From: Mangrovihabitans endophyticus
GTDB lineage: Bacteria; Actinomycetota; Actinomycetes; Mycobacteriales; Micromonosporaceae
Assembly: GCF_014646155.1 (NCBI RefSeq)
Contig: NZ_BMMX01000040.1
Location: 1-50,816, forward strand
DNA length: 50,816 nt
Reading direction: 5' to 3'
Shown here: in pieces, positions 32,481-39,766 of the stretch
Layout: each line of letters opens with the position of its first letter
Numbering within the stretch: the stretch's first letter is position 1
Program-made: the position numbers and the translations under genes
The notes under the pieces: generated by a model
Seen by the model: only the letters and a program-made list of their open reading frames with translations
Told to the model about the DNA's origin: nothing
Database searches by the model: none

Positions 32481-32765
32481 TTACTCGCCCCGGATGAGCA
32501 GGTTGAACGCGGTGCGGCCGACGCCGTCGCCGCCGAGGAACCTCCATGCCGCGAGTGACGGCGACGTCGTAGGTGGCGAGCGCGCCGGCGTCGAGGCTGT
32601 CGTCGACCTCGCCGGACGCCTGCGCCCGGCAGACGCAGGGGGCGCACTGTCTTCGGGTCGCCGGTACGCGTGCAGGGCCGCCGCAGCGATCTCCGGGTCG
32701 CGGACGGCCAGCTCGACGGCGGCCTTGGTGAACAGGGAGTAGCCACTTACAACCGCCGGGGCCAC
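32481..32765 (-). pseudogene. Decayed C-terminal half of a TetR-family regulator
   Basis: Read leftwards, the frames shift twice. SGYSLFTKAAVELAVRDPEI followed by AAAALHAYRRPEDS is in one frame. AQASGEVDDSLDAGALATYD followed by VAVTRGMEV is in a second. GDGVGRTAFNLLIRGE-stop is back in the first. Joined, these read as the TetR C-terminal ligand/dimer domain (usually GCLLTNAAVEL...DPE...AQAAGEL...LDARALATYLVxxxxGLRV). The DNA-binding half is absent, and its place is taken by an 18-base repeat array and the aldo/keto reductase gene. Two frameshifts and loss of the HTH make it non-functional. Confidence 0.7.
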
Positions 32766-32804
32766 CCAGACCTGCTAGCGCGCTGGCCGGTCGAGCAGGA
32801 TGCG

Positions 32805-32935
32805 CGCTGCTTGCGCGGCCTCGGCTGCTTGCGCGGTCTCGGCTGTTTGCGCGGTCTCGGCTGTTTGCGCGGTCTCGGCTGCTTGCGCGGTGTCGGCTGC
32901 TTACACGGTCTCGGCTGCTTGCGCGGCCGCGCGCT
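32805..32935. repeat. 18-base tandem array at the reductase 3' end
   Basis: About seven copies of a unit close to GGCTGCTTGCGCGGTCTC, with GTTT/GCTT variation. The array begins beyond the reductase stop codon and runs into its last codons, where it encodes AAAQAAETV. On the other side it abuts the TetR relic. Confidence 0.85.
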
Positions 32936-34085
32936 CGTGCGTGGGGCGGCGTCGCAGCGCTGTCTCGGTGAGGGCCGCCGGGGTGTACGCGCTGTCCGCG
33001 CGGAACGTGTCGGTGCCTGGTGCGACGATGTCGTCGATGCGGTCGAGAATGGCGTCGTCCAATGTGAGGTCGGCGCCGGCCAGGGCGCTGTCGAGTTGTT
33101 CCAGGGTGCGCGGTCCGACGATGACGGAGGTGACGGCCGGATGAGCGATCGGGAAGGCGAGGGCGAGTTCCGGCAGCGTGCAACCGATCTCCTCGGCGAG
33201 CGTGGCGAAGCCTTCGACGGCGTCATACTTCGCGGCGTTGCGCGGCAGGCGCGGGTCGAAGCGCTCCGGCGCGAGTTTGGCGCGACCGGTGGTGAAGTCG
33301 ACGGCGGCGCCGCGGCGGTACCGTCCGCTGAGGAACCCCCACGCGAGCGGGCTCCAGGTGAGTACGCCCATGCCGTACCGCGCACAGGTTGGCAGGACCG
33401 CGGCCTCGACGCCGCGCGCGAGCAGCGAATACGGCGGCTGCTCGGACCGGAACCGGCGCAGCGACCGTTGCTGGGCGACGTGCTGGGCGTCGACGATCTC
33501 GTGCGCGGGAAAGCTGGACGTGCCGATCGCGCGGATCTTTCCCTGGGCGACGAGGTCGGTGAGGGTGGACAGGGTCTCCTCGATGTCGGTGTGCGGGTCG
33601 GGGCGGTGGATCTGGTAGAGGTCGATCCAGTCGGTACGCAACCGGCGCAGGCTGTCGTCGACAGCGCGCGTGATCCAGCGACGCGAGTTGCCGCTGAGGT
33701 TGATGCGGTGGCCGGGGCCGCGGTTGCCGGGGCTGCCGACGCCGGGCCCGCTGTTGCCGGGGCTGCGGTGGCCGGGCCCGCTGTTGCCGGGCCCCGCGGG
33801 GGACGCTGCGCTCACCGGGAAGTGGCCCTTGGTGGCGAGCACGATGTCGTCGCGGCGGCCTTGCAGCGCACGGCCGAGGATCTCTTCGGACTCGCCGGCG
33901 CTGTACATGTCGGCGGTGTCGATGAAGTTGACGCCGGCGTCCATGGCCCGGTCGATCATGCGGCGGCACTCGGCGTGGTCGGGATTGCCGACGGAGCCGA
34001 ACATCATGGTGCCGAGACAGTACGTGCTGACCTGCATGCCGGTGCCACCGATGTGGCCCGTGCCGCCAAGGTATCGGTAACGCAT
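32901..34085 (-). CDS. Aldo/keto reductase with repeat insertion
   Basis: 394 residues from ATG 34085. The AKR barrel residues are visible: NFIDTADMYSAGESEEILG (catalytic Asp and Tyr), VLATKGHFP (Lys), YQIHRPDPH (His), and the NADPH site near VTSVIVGPRTLEQLD. The protein should reduce carbonyl compounds. Two oddities are seen. A block of about 35 residues built of GNSGPGHRSPG-like units (array about 33716-33800) is inserted after the catalytic Lys strand, before LSGNSRRWI. The N-terminus also has a duplicated GGTG (YLGGTGHIGGTGMQ). The loop after that strand is variable in AKRs, so the fold may tolerate the insert. It is controlled by the divergent MerR gene through the promoter at 34134-34164. 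Confidence 0.88.
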   Translation of the reverse strand: MRYRYLGGTGHIGGTGMQVSTYCLGTMMFGSVGNPDHAECRRMIDRAMDAGVNFIDTADMYSAGESEEILGRALQGRRDDIVLATKGHFPVSAASPAGPGNSGPGHRSPGNSGPGVGSPGNRGPGHRINLSGNSRRWITRAVDDSLRRLRTDWIDLYQIHRPDPHTDIEETLSTLTDLVAQGKIRAIGTSSFPAHEIVDAQHVAQQRSLRRFRSEQPPYSLLARGVEAAVLPTCARYGMGVLTWSPLAWGFLSGRYRRGAAVDFTTGRAKLAPERFDPRLPRNAAKYDAVEGFATLAEEIGCTLPELALAFPIAHPAVTSVIVGPRTLEQLDSALAGADLTLDDAILDRIDDIVAPGTDTFRADSAYTPAALTETALRRRPTHERAAAQAAETV

Positions 34086-34133
34086 GCGGGCGCCCTCCCT
34101 TTCGCGCCGGACTTCGTGCCCAGCGGCGCGTCG

Positions 34134-34164
34134 ACGGTAGGACCTAGAGTCCGGTCTAGGTCAA
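34134..34164 (-). promoter_or_regulatory. MerR-type promoter/operator of the aldo/keto reductase
   Basis: ACCTAGA-GTCCGG-TCTAGGT (34142-34161) is a perfect inverted repeat. On the minus strand it lies between TTGACC (-35, bases 34164-34159) and TACCGT (-10, 34139-34134), with a 19-base spacer. The elongated spacer with a centred dyad is the hallmark of MerR-activated promoters. The reductase start codon is about 50 bases downstream. The MerR protein itself is encoded divergently at 34324. Confidence 0.85.
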
Positions 34165-34194
34165 TGGCGAAAGCACGGCGCGGTAGGCAGGCAC

Positions 34195-34323
34195 GGCGCG
34201 GTAGACAGGCACAGCGCGGTGGGGCGAGCGCGAGCGGGCGCGACGGGGACTGGCGCGACGGGGACGGGCGCGGGCAGAACGGGGCGCGACGGGGACGGGC
34301 GCGAGGAGAACGGGGGCAGGGAA
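34195..34323. repeat. Imperfect GCGACGGGGACGGGCGCG repeats before the MerR gene
   Basis: Several imperfect copies of GGCACGGCGCGGTAG/GACAGGC and GCGACGGGGACGGGCGCG fill the gap between the MerR operator and the MerR start codon. The MerR ribosome binding site (GGGGGCAGGGAA) is at their end. No other feature is seen in this gap. Confidence 0.6.
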
Positions 34324-34752
34324 ATGGGCGTGCGGTACGGGATTGGGGAGGTCGCGGCGCGTACGGGGGTGAGTGTGCACGCGATCCGGTTCTACGAACG
34401 GGAAGGCATCATCGGGCCGGCGGAGCGGCTTCCCGGGGGCAACCGGACGTACTCGGCCGAGGACATCGACTGGCTGGATCACTGTGTGGTGCTGCGGGGT
34501 TCCGGGTTGTCGGTGAAGGAGTTGTGCCGCTACCGGGAACTGGTGCGGCGAGGCGACGGCACGGAGAGTGAGCGGATCGCGCTGTTGGCGGAACACGCGA
34601 GGCGCATCGAACATCGACAGCGACTGTTGGATCAGGCGTTGCAACTCGTACGGCACAAGATCGCGGTGTACGAGGATGTGCTTGAAGGGACGGCGAATAT
34701 CCGGTGTATCCCAGGTGGCGACGGAGCCGGTGCGGGCGACCGGCGTAGATAA
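34324..34752 (+). CDS. MerR-family transcriptional regulator
   Basis: 142 residues from ATG 34324. The helix-turn-helix YGIGEVAARTGVSVHAIRFY, then EREGI and LPGGNRTYSAEDI form the MerR winged helix, and HCVVLRGSGLSVKELCRYRE continues into the dimerisation helix (LLAEHARRIEHRQRLLDQAL). The metal-binding Cys pattern of CueR/MerR is lacking, and the C-terminus resembles regulators adjacent to aldo/keto reductases that respond to organic or oxidative signals. It is divergent from its probable target at 32901. The dyad at 34142-34161 is its likely binding site. Confidence 0.9.
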   Translation: MGVRYGIGEVAARTGVSVHAIRFYEREGIIGPAERLPGGNRTYSAEDIDWLDHCVVLRGSGLSVKELCRYRELVRRGDGTESERIALLAEHARRIEHRQRLLDQALQLVRHKIAVYEDVLEGTANIRCIPGGDGAGAGDRRR

Positions 34753-34837
34753 CGATCATGAAACGGGGCAGCGAAGAGACCGGCTCCTAGTTTACCGTCC
34801 GTGATCCAACGTCAGAAATCTTGATTGGACACAGATA

Positions 34838-35443
34838 ATGTCGCTCGACCAGCAGAGCTCCTCGCCCGCCGAGCAGCACGGAAACGACCCGGCGCAGGCC
34901 CAGTCCCCGGCGCAGGCCCAGTCCCCGGCGCAGCCGCAGGCCCAATCCCCGGCGCAGCCGCAGGCCCAGTCGCGGGGCACGAGCGGACTGGCGATTGCCG
35001 GGCTGATCCTGGCGTTCATGGCCGCGCCGATCGGTTTCATCATGAGCCTGATCGCCTTCTTCAAGACCGGCAAGGGTCGCGCCGGGGGCCGTGGCTTGGC
35101 GATCGCCGGCCTGATCGTCTCCGTGCTGATCATGGGTGGTGCGATCGCGCTGGGCGTGGTCCTGGCCAAGTCGACGGTGGCGGACCAGGGCTGCACCGAC
35201 GGCAAGGCGGCGATCCTGAACAGCACCGACGACCCGGCGGAGCTGCAGACGACCATCGACGGCCTGAACGCGGCGGCGGACAAGGCGAACAGCGACGAGG
35301 TGAGCGCGGCGATGCGGGCGCTGGCCGACGACTACAGCCAGTTGAAGACCGCGACCGAGACGGGCGAGATCCCCGAGGGCATCGAGGAGAAGGTGGCGAA
35401 CGACGCGGCCAAGATCGACTCGCTGTGCACCATCGGCGGCTGA
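34838..35443 (+). CDS. DUF4190-type membrane protein
   Basis: 201 residues from ATG 34838. A disordered N-terminus rich in Gln/Pro/Ala (QAQSPA units, array about 34893-34975) precedes two membrane helices (about 49-75, SGLAIAGLILAFMAAPIGFI; about 87-112, GLAIAGLIVSVLIMGGAIAL) separated by a short basic loop. That double helix with repeated GLAIAGLI is the DUF4190 signature. The extracytoplasmic C-terminus (about 90 residues) is helical with two Cys (CTDGK, SLCTIGG) that may pair. Function is unknown. A hairpin terminator follows at 35517. Confidence 0.8.
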   Translation: MSLDQQSSSPAEQHGNDPAQAQSPAQAQSPAQPQAQSPAQPQAQSRGTSGLAIAGLILAFMAAPIGFIMSLIAFFKTGKGRAGGRGLAIAGLIVSVLIMGGAIALGVVLAKSTVADQGCTDGKAAILNSTDDPAELQTTIDGLNAAADKANSDEVSAAMRALADDYSQLKTATETGEIPEGIEEKVANDAAKIDSLCTIGG

Positions 35444-35516
35444 GTCGCGCCACGGGCGGCTGAGTCGCGCCACGGGCGAATCAGATGCATAGGCGGCTGA
35501 GTCGCGAACGCTGATA

Positions 35517-35544
35517 CGCCGGCCGGGCACCCACCCGGTCGGCG
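35517..35544. terminator. Hairpin terminator after the DUF4190 gene
   Basis: CGCCGGCCGGG (35517-35527) pairs with CCCGGTCGGCG (35534-35544), with one G-T pair and a six-base loop. It lies about 75 bases after the stop codon, beyond three direct copies of GGCGGCTGAGTCGCG. No T-run follows. Confidence 0.7.
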
Positions 35545-35674
35545 TACTGCTGTGCGGGGCGGTGCGCGACGGGGCGGTGCGCGGCGGGGCGCTGCGGTGT
35601 GCGGCGGGCGCGGTGGGGCGGGGTGCGGCGGTGCGGGGCGGTGCGGGGGGCGGTGTGCGCGGCCCGCTACCGTG

Positions 35675-36208
35675 ATGCGGATGACGCGGCTGTTGTTCGA
35701 CGGCGTGGTGCGTACGGACTATGGGCAGTTCGATCTGGTCTGGGGCGAGGGCGCCGGGTTCGACGGTGACTTCGACCGGTTCTTCGCGAACCAGGTGAAC
35801 GGTCTGGTCGGCGCCGCCGCCCCCGGTGGTCTTTATCTGCATTTCGCCCGCCGGTCCGGCGGGTCGCGGCTGACGATCCGCCGGACCGACGCGGCGCCGC
35901 CGCTGCCGGCACCGCGCTACGAGGACATTGTGGAAGTCTCGGTGGTGATTCCGGCCGGTGCGCGTGTGGGATGGACGTCGTGGGCGGGGGAGACCTCGGG
36001 TCAGTTGGACGGTCTCCCGGGCGGCTCCTATCGCGTACGTGTGAGCGCGCACGGACGGGATGCGGGACATGCGGGCGAATTCGCGGACGGGATCGTCGAC
36101 GAGTATCTGGTGGAGATGTGGCCGGCTCCGGTCGGCGAGGACGCGATTGTGCGTACGGGAAGCAGCGACGCCGAGTATTGGCACCGCGACGTCGGTGGCC
36201 GCCGGTGA
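35675..36208 (+). CDS. Conserved hypothetical protein, beta-rich
   Basis: 177 residues from ATG 35675 (ATG 35681 also possible; no clear ribosome site). The sequence is predicted mostly beta: LFDGVVRTDYGQFDLVWGEG, a middle YEDIVEVSVVIPAGARVGWT, and a C-terminus with EYLVEMWPAPVGEDAIVRTG and AEYWH. I recall similar uncharacterised actinobacterial proteins with this QFW/MWPAP...S..AxYWH ending, but no function. It converges on the secreted nuclease-like gene with a hairpin between them. The upstream 120 bases are GCGGGGCGGTGCG-type repeats. Confidence 0.7.
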   Translation: MRMTRLLFDGVVRTDYGQFDLVWGEGAGFDGDFDRFFANQVNGLVGAAAPGGLYLHFARRSGGSRLTIRRTDAAPPLPAPRYEDIVEVSVVIPAGARVGWTSWAGETSGQLDGLPGGSYRVRVSAHGRDAGHAGEFADGIVDEYLVEMWPAPVGEDAIVRTGSSDAEYWHRDVGGRR

Positions 36209-36219
36209 ACGGCGCCGCG

Positions 36220-36263
36220 CCCGGGTCACGGCGCCGCAGGCGAGCCGTGGCGCCGCACCCGGG
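36220..36263. terminator. Bidirectional hairpin between converging genes
   Basis: CCCGGGT (36220-36226) pairs with ACCCGGG (36257-36263), and inside them GGCGCC copies on both arms extend the stem. The structure lies between the stops of the genes ending at 36208 (+) and 36279 (-). Confidence 0.55.
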
Positions 36264-36278
36264 CATGGGGCGCGTGGC

Positions 36279-37757
36279 TCAGGGCACCACGAGCACCCGG
36301 AACGGGTCGCCTTCGAGGACGCGGTTGTTGTGGTAGAACACGGACATCTTCCCGCCCTGCGACCAGTTGTCGTTTTCGTCGACCATGCACACGCTGACCC
36401 CGGTGGGTCCCGTCGCGGACGGGATGAACGGGAACAGGCAGCCGGCGAAGGAACGCCGCGTGCCTCCGGCGGTCAGCCCCTGCTGGCTGCTCGCCAGGGG
36501 ATACTCGTCGCAGCTTTCCCCCTCGAGGCTCACGGCGTCGTGGCAGGCGAGTTCACGATTCCGCTGGCGTATCGTGTCGCTCGCCCGGGTGAGCGGCCGG
36601 TCGAACGTCGCACCCGGCAGGCCGGACCCCTGAGCCTGCTCCACGTGTGCGGCGACGGTGCGCTGCTGCACGTGGCTGTACGTGACTGCGGCGGCGTACC
36701 AGGGGATCACGCAGCCGGCGCTTCGCGGGTTGCCGCCGGTCGCGTTGTCGCATCGGATCCCGGTGGACCGGATGGTCATCGAGGCGGGGTTGTAGCCGGG
36801 TGCGGTGACGGTGATGGTCCACCCGGACCGGCAGTAGCCGATCGCGCCCACGGCGGTGGCGGTCCCGGTGAGACCGAGCTCTCCCTGGCGTAGCGCGCCC
36901 AGGGGCATGCTGCCACCGTCGAAGACGTTCTGGCGCACCGAGCATTCTCCGGAGGGCTCGCCGACGGCGTTCAGGTTGGCGCCGATCGCATCGCCGTAAC
37001 TCATGATGGCGCCGGCGTGCAGATAGTGCGTCCACTCATTGTCCAAGGCGTGCACGGGCGTGTGGCTGGTCATGAGCAGCTTCATCTGGCCGGTCTCGGT
37101 GATGACGCCGTCAATCGTCCGCCACGTCGTGTAGACGGCGACGAAACGTTGACATGCCTCGGTCCGGCTACCGGCCAGGATGACGCTGAAATCGGTCTCG
37201 ACGCACCACCACGGAGGAGCGGGAATCTCCCCGATGCGGGCGGAAGCGGAGCCGGCGCGGGCGGAAGCGGAGCCGGTTTGGGCTGCGGGGCCGGTTTGGG
37301 CTGCGGGGCCGGTTCGGGCGGATGCGGGCGGGCGAGTGGTCGACGTTGCGGGGGTGATTTCGAGGCACGTCCGCTTTCCGTTCACGGTGGCGGAACATGC
37401 GGCTCCGGTTGCGGCGAGGCCGGTGGACGGGCCGCCGGGCGCGCGCCGTCGGGCGGACGCCGGCTCGCTTGTCACGTCGGCCCATCGGTGGCCGGTGGCG
37501 GCGGGCCGGCCGTCGTCGGTCCCGCCGGCGATCCCGGCGGCAGGGGAGACTGCGGCGGTAGGAGAGAGCGCGGCGGCGGGGGAGACTGCGGCGGCGGGGG
37601 AGACCGCGGCGGCGGGGGAGGCCGACAGGGCGGTGGCGAGGGCCGCGGCGACGGTGCCGGCAAGGGCGCCGGCGATGATCCGTTTCCGTGCTCCGGTCGT
37701 GGATTCCCCGCCTTTGTCGCGGGAGATTCGGGCATGTGCGGTCGGGTGTGAATTCAC
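36279..37757 (-). CDS. Secreted NucA/NucB-like deoxyribonuclease-domain protein
   Basis: 492 residues from GTG 37757 (GGGGG upstream; longer frames up to 37898 lack support). The signal peptide RKRIIAGALAGTVAAALATA leads into AAVSPAA repeats (18-base array about 37545-37630), a disordered Arg/Pro/Ala region with AQTGPA and ASARAG repeats, and then a folded part. The last 80 residues match the NucA/NucB family: CDEYPLASSQQG (about 433-444), and VCMVDENDNWSQGGKMSVFY followed by NRVLEGDPF. The family degrades DNA outside the cell or at sporulation. The central 180 residues are a separate beta-rich domain of unknown role. Paired Cys suggest disulphides. Confidence 0.78.
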   Translation of the reverse strand: MNSHPTAHARISRDKGGESTTGARKRIIAGALAGTVAAALATALSASPAAAVSPAAAVSPAAALSPTAAVSPAAGIAGGTDDGRPAATGHRWADVTSEPASARRRAPGGPSTGLAATGAACSATVNGKRTCLEITPATSTTRPPASARTGPAAQTGPAAQTGSASARAGSASARIGEIPAPPWWCVETDFSVILAGSRTEACQRFVAVYTTWRTIDGVITETGQMKLLMTSHTPVHALDNEWTHYLHAGAIMSYGDAIGANLNAVGEPSGECSVRQNVFDGGSMPLGALRQGELGLTGTATAVGAIGYCRSGWTITVTAPGYNPASMTIRSTGIRCDNATGGNPRSAGCVIPWYAAAVTYSHVQQRTVAAHVEQAQGSGLPGATFDRPLTRASDTIRQRNRELACHDAVSLEGESCDEYPLASSQQGLTAGGTRRSFAGCLFPFIPSATGPTGVSVCMVDENDNWSQGGKMSVFYHNNRVLEGDPFRVLVVP

Positions 37758-37762
37758 AGTAA

Positions 37763-37872
37763 CCCCCGAAGTCGGGTACCCATGGAAAAGGAACCGTCCG
37801 GTGTGTCGCGGAATGATCGACACATTTCCTTGGATCGGCTGCCGTGAAGGTAAGTTGCGCCGACTTCGGGGG
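37763..37872. repeat. Nested inverted repeats upstream of the nuclease gene
   Basis: CCCCCGAAGTCGG (37763-37775) is repeated in inverted form as CCGACTTCGGGGG (37860-37872). Inside lie AAGGAA (37788-37793) with TTTCCTT (37825-37831), and innermost TGTGTCG-N9-CGACACA (37802-37824). The outer arm starts within 6 bases of the GTG start of the nuclease gene, so the whole dyad covers its promoter and leader. It could be a set of operators or a long RNA hairpin. Confidence 0.75.
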
Positions 37873-38094
37873 TCAACCGGCGGGTGTGTGCCAATCAATG
37901 CGGGGCACCGACCGGCGTACGGGAAGAGTGGTTTCCGATCACGTCGAAAGCGCGCTGAGCTCGCCTTATTGCCGGTATTCGGAGTGCGGCGGGCGCTGGC
38001 GAGTGCGGTGCGCAGGGTGCGGAATTGCTCGATGCAGAAGTCGCATTGTTCGGGATACCGAAATCGCCGTACGGGATACCGAATCGCGGCGTGG
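37873..38094. other. Rest of the gap before the TetR 3' end
   Basis: No gene recognised. Together with the inverted repeats this is a 337-base gap between the nuclease start (37757) and the end of the TetR gene (38095). It contains the near repeats GATACCGAAATCGCCGTAC and GATACCGAATCGCGG (about 38055-38095). Confidence 0.5.
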
Positions 38095-38682
38095 CTACCC
38101 GGCCGTGCCGGCGCCCAGCTCGGTCGCGCGAGTGCGTAACTCGTCCAGTACTTCCGCGGCGATGTCGGCGAACGGGCGTCGATTGTCCACGGTGGACCAT
38201 CGGCTCGCTGCGGTGCTGAACGCCAGGATGCCCATCTGCGCCGCCAGGCGTGCCGTGGTGTCGTCCACGCCGCGTTCGCGCAGCGCCTCGGTCACGATCG
38301 CGGCCAGCCGTGCGCGTTTGAGTAGCTGGCGCTCGTGCAGTTCGGGGTGGGCGGCGATCACCGCGTACCGCAGGGGTGCCAGGTCGTGCCGGTCCATCGG
38401 GAACGTCGCCTCGCATGCGCGCAACGCGGCGCCCAGGCAGGCGAGCGGGGAGGCGTCCGGCGGGGCCTGCCGGATGGCCGCCCCGAACTGCTCGGCGAGC
38501 CGGTCGTCGCCGCCGAAGAGGACCTCGCGCTTGTCCGCGTAGTGCCGGAAGAACGTGCTCTTGGTGAGGCCCGCCCGCGCCGCGATCTCGGTGACCGCGG
38601 TGGCGTCGTATCCGCGCTCGCCGAACAGCTCCAACGCTGCCCGTTCGAGTCGTTCGCCCGCGTTCGGTTGCCATCGCGCCAC
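38095..38682 (-). CDS. TetR/AcrR-family transcriptional repressor
   Basis: 195 residues from ATG 38682. The HTH domain is ERAALELFGERGYDATAVTE, then IAARAGLTKSTFFRHYADKR (about 12-51), a standard TetR recognition region. The C-terminal domain is helical, with LSxRxxRxxxL-like basic patches and a possible small-molecule pocket. It is divergent from the SDR gene at 38767 across 84 bases containing two matching palindromes, so it very probably represses that gene and itself. Its target is broken (see the pseudogene), so the pair may be in decay. Confidence 0.92.
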   Translation of the reverse strand: MARWQPNAGERLERAALELFGERGYDATAVTEIAARAGLTKSTFFRHYADKREVLFGGDDRLAEQFGAAIRQAPPDASPLACLGAALRACEATFPMDRHDLAPLRYAVIAAHPELHERQLLKRARLAAIVTEALRERGVDDTTARLAAQMGILAFSTAASRWSTVDNRRPFADIAAEVLDELRTRATELGAGTAG

Positions 38683-38698
38683 GGCAGGAGTCTACGCG

Positions 38699-38746
38699 AT
38701 GGCACTAAGTCCCATCGCGGCGTAGGGTGATGGGACCAAGTCCCGA
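38699..38746. promoter_or_regulatory. Two TetR operator copies
   Basis: ATGGCACTAAGTCCCAT (38699-38715) and ATGGGACCAAGTCCCGA (38730-38746) are two copies of one palindromic motif, consensus ATGGSACYAAGTCCC, with centres 31 bases apart, about three helical turns. They occupy the 84 bases between the TetR gene and its divergent neighbour. Confidence 0.8.
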
Positions 38747-38766
38747 GTCTTGTGGATGGAGATTTC

Positions 38767-39692
38767 ATGCGAGTCCTTGTCACCGGTGCCTCCGGGCACC
38801 TCGGATCGGCGGTCGTCCCGGACCTGCTCCGGGCCGGGCACGAGGTGGTCGGCCTGGCCCGGTCGGATGCGGCAGCGGCGATGATCGACGGGTACGGCGC
38901 TCGGGTACGCCGCGGCGACCTGGCCGATCTGGACGGCCTGGCGGCGGCGGCGAGCGACGTGGACGGCGTCGTGCACCTGGCGTTCCGGCACGACCTGATG
39001 CGCTCGGGCGAGCTGGCCGCCGCGGTAGCCGCCGACCTCGCCGCGGTCCGCACCCTCGGCGAGGCGCTGGCCGGTACGGGCGGGGCGCTGGCCGGTTCGG
39101 GCGGGGCGCTGGCCGGTTCGGGCGGGGCGCTGGCCGGTTCGGGCGGGGCGCTGGCCAGTGCGAGCGGGGCGCCGGCGGGTACGGGTGAGCCGCCATCGGA
39201 TTCGCGCGGGCCGGCGTCCGGGCGAGCGTGGTCCGGGTGCCGCCGATCACCCACAGTGGATTGGACCGGCACGGATTCGCCCGTACGTTGATCGCGCTCG
39301 CGAAGGCGAAGGGCTTCTCGGGATATCCGGGTGACGGCGGCAACCGCTGGCCCGCCGGGCACACCCGGGACGTGGCGCGCGTCTTTCGCCTGGCGGTGGA
39401 GAGGGCCCCGGCGGGCAGCAGGCTGCACGCGGCCGGTGAGCCGGGCATCCCGGTGCGCGACATCGCTCGGAGCATCGGCGACCACCTGGGCATCCCGACC
39501 CGGAGCGTGGCGCCGGACGACGTGGTGGACCACTTCGGCTTCCTGGCGGCGCTGATCGGCCTGGACAACCCGGTGTCCACCGCGCGGACGCGCAAGCTGC
39601 TGGGATGGGAGCCGACGCACCCGGGGCTGCTGGCGGACTTCGCGACGGGCGACTACTTCGACGACGGCGCGGCTGATTCGATGCGCATCTAG
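38767..39692 (+). pseudogene. NAD-dependent epimerase/SDR gene broken by a 21-base repeat array
   Basis: From ATG 38767 the frame reads MRVLVTGASGHLGSAVVPDL, then VDGVVHLAFRHD, a normal extended/atypical SDR start. At about residue 100 it enters GALAGSG repeats (39066-39170), then a shifted frame, and stops at 39291. The second half is in another frame from about 39205: GFARAGVRASVVRVPPITHS, GHTRDVARVFRLAVE, GIPVRDIARSIGDHLG and WEPTHPGLLADF, ending at 39692. Comparison with the family shows that the middle, including the Y-x3-K catalytic pair, is missing and the repeat stands in its place. Without these residues an enzyme is not expected. It is the presumed target of the TetR at 38095. Confidence 0.8.
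39066..39170. repeat. 21-base tandem array inside the SDR gene
   Basis: Four to five copies of CTGGCCGGTTCGGGCGGGGCG, the first with TACGGGC and the last with AGTGCGAGC, encoding GALAGSG. The array replaces the catalytic centre of the SDR gene. Confidence 0.9.
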
Positions 39693-39748
39693 TTTGACGA
39701 TGCTCAAATCAGGGTGCACACTGGTGGCCGATTTGATGGATGTCGAAA
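39693..39748. promoter_or_regulatory. Putative ArsR-type operators before the arsenite methyltransferase
   Basis: TTTGACGATGCTCAAA (39693-39708) and TTTGATGGATGTCGAAA (39732-39748) are two related imperfect palindromes upstream of the ATG at 39767. TTGA...TCAA dyads of this size are the usual target of ArsR/SmtB repressors. The first begins directly after the preceding stop codon. No ArsR gene lies in the window, so a repressor acting in trans is assumed. Confidence 0.55.
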
Positions 39749-39766
39749 CTGCGAGGAGCGTGCGCC

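Noticed and set aside
35675..36208. Idea that the beta-rich protein is a nuclease inhibitor (ComJ/Nin-like) for the neighbouring NucA/NucB-like protein
   Set aside because: In Bacillus NucA and Nin are adjacent, but here the genes converge, and I could not align the protein convincingly with ComJ. Adjacency alone is too little.
13216..37930. Recurring CGTACGGG motif in several gaps (about 13216, 25272, 28757, 37916)
   Set aside because: GCGTACG is very common in coding parts of this genome too (Ala-Tyr codons), so without a genome-wide count the recurrence is not meaningful.
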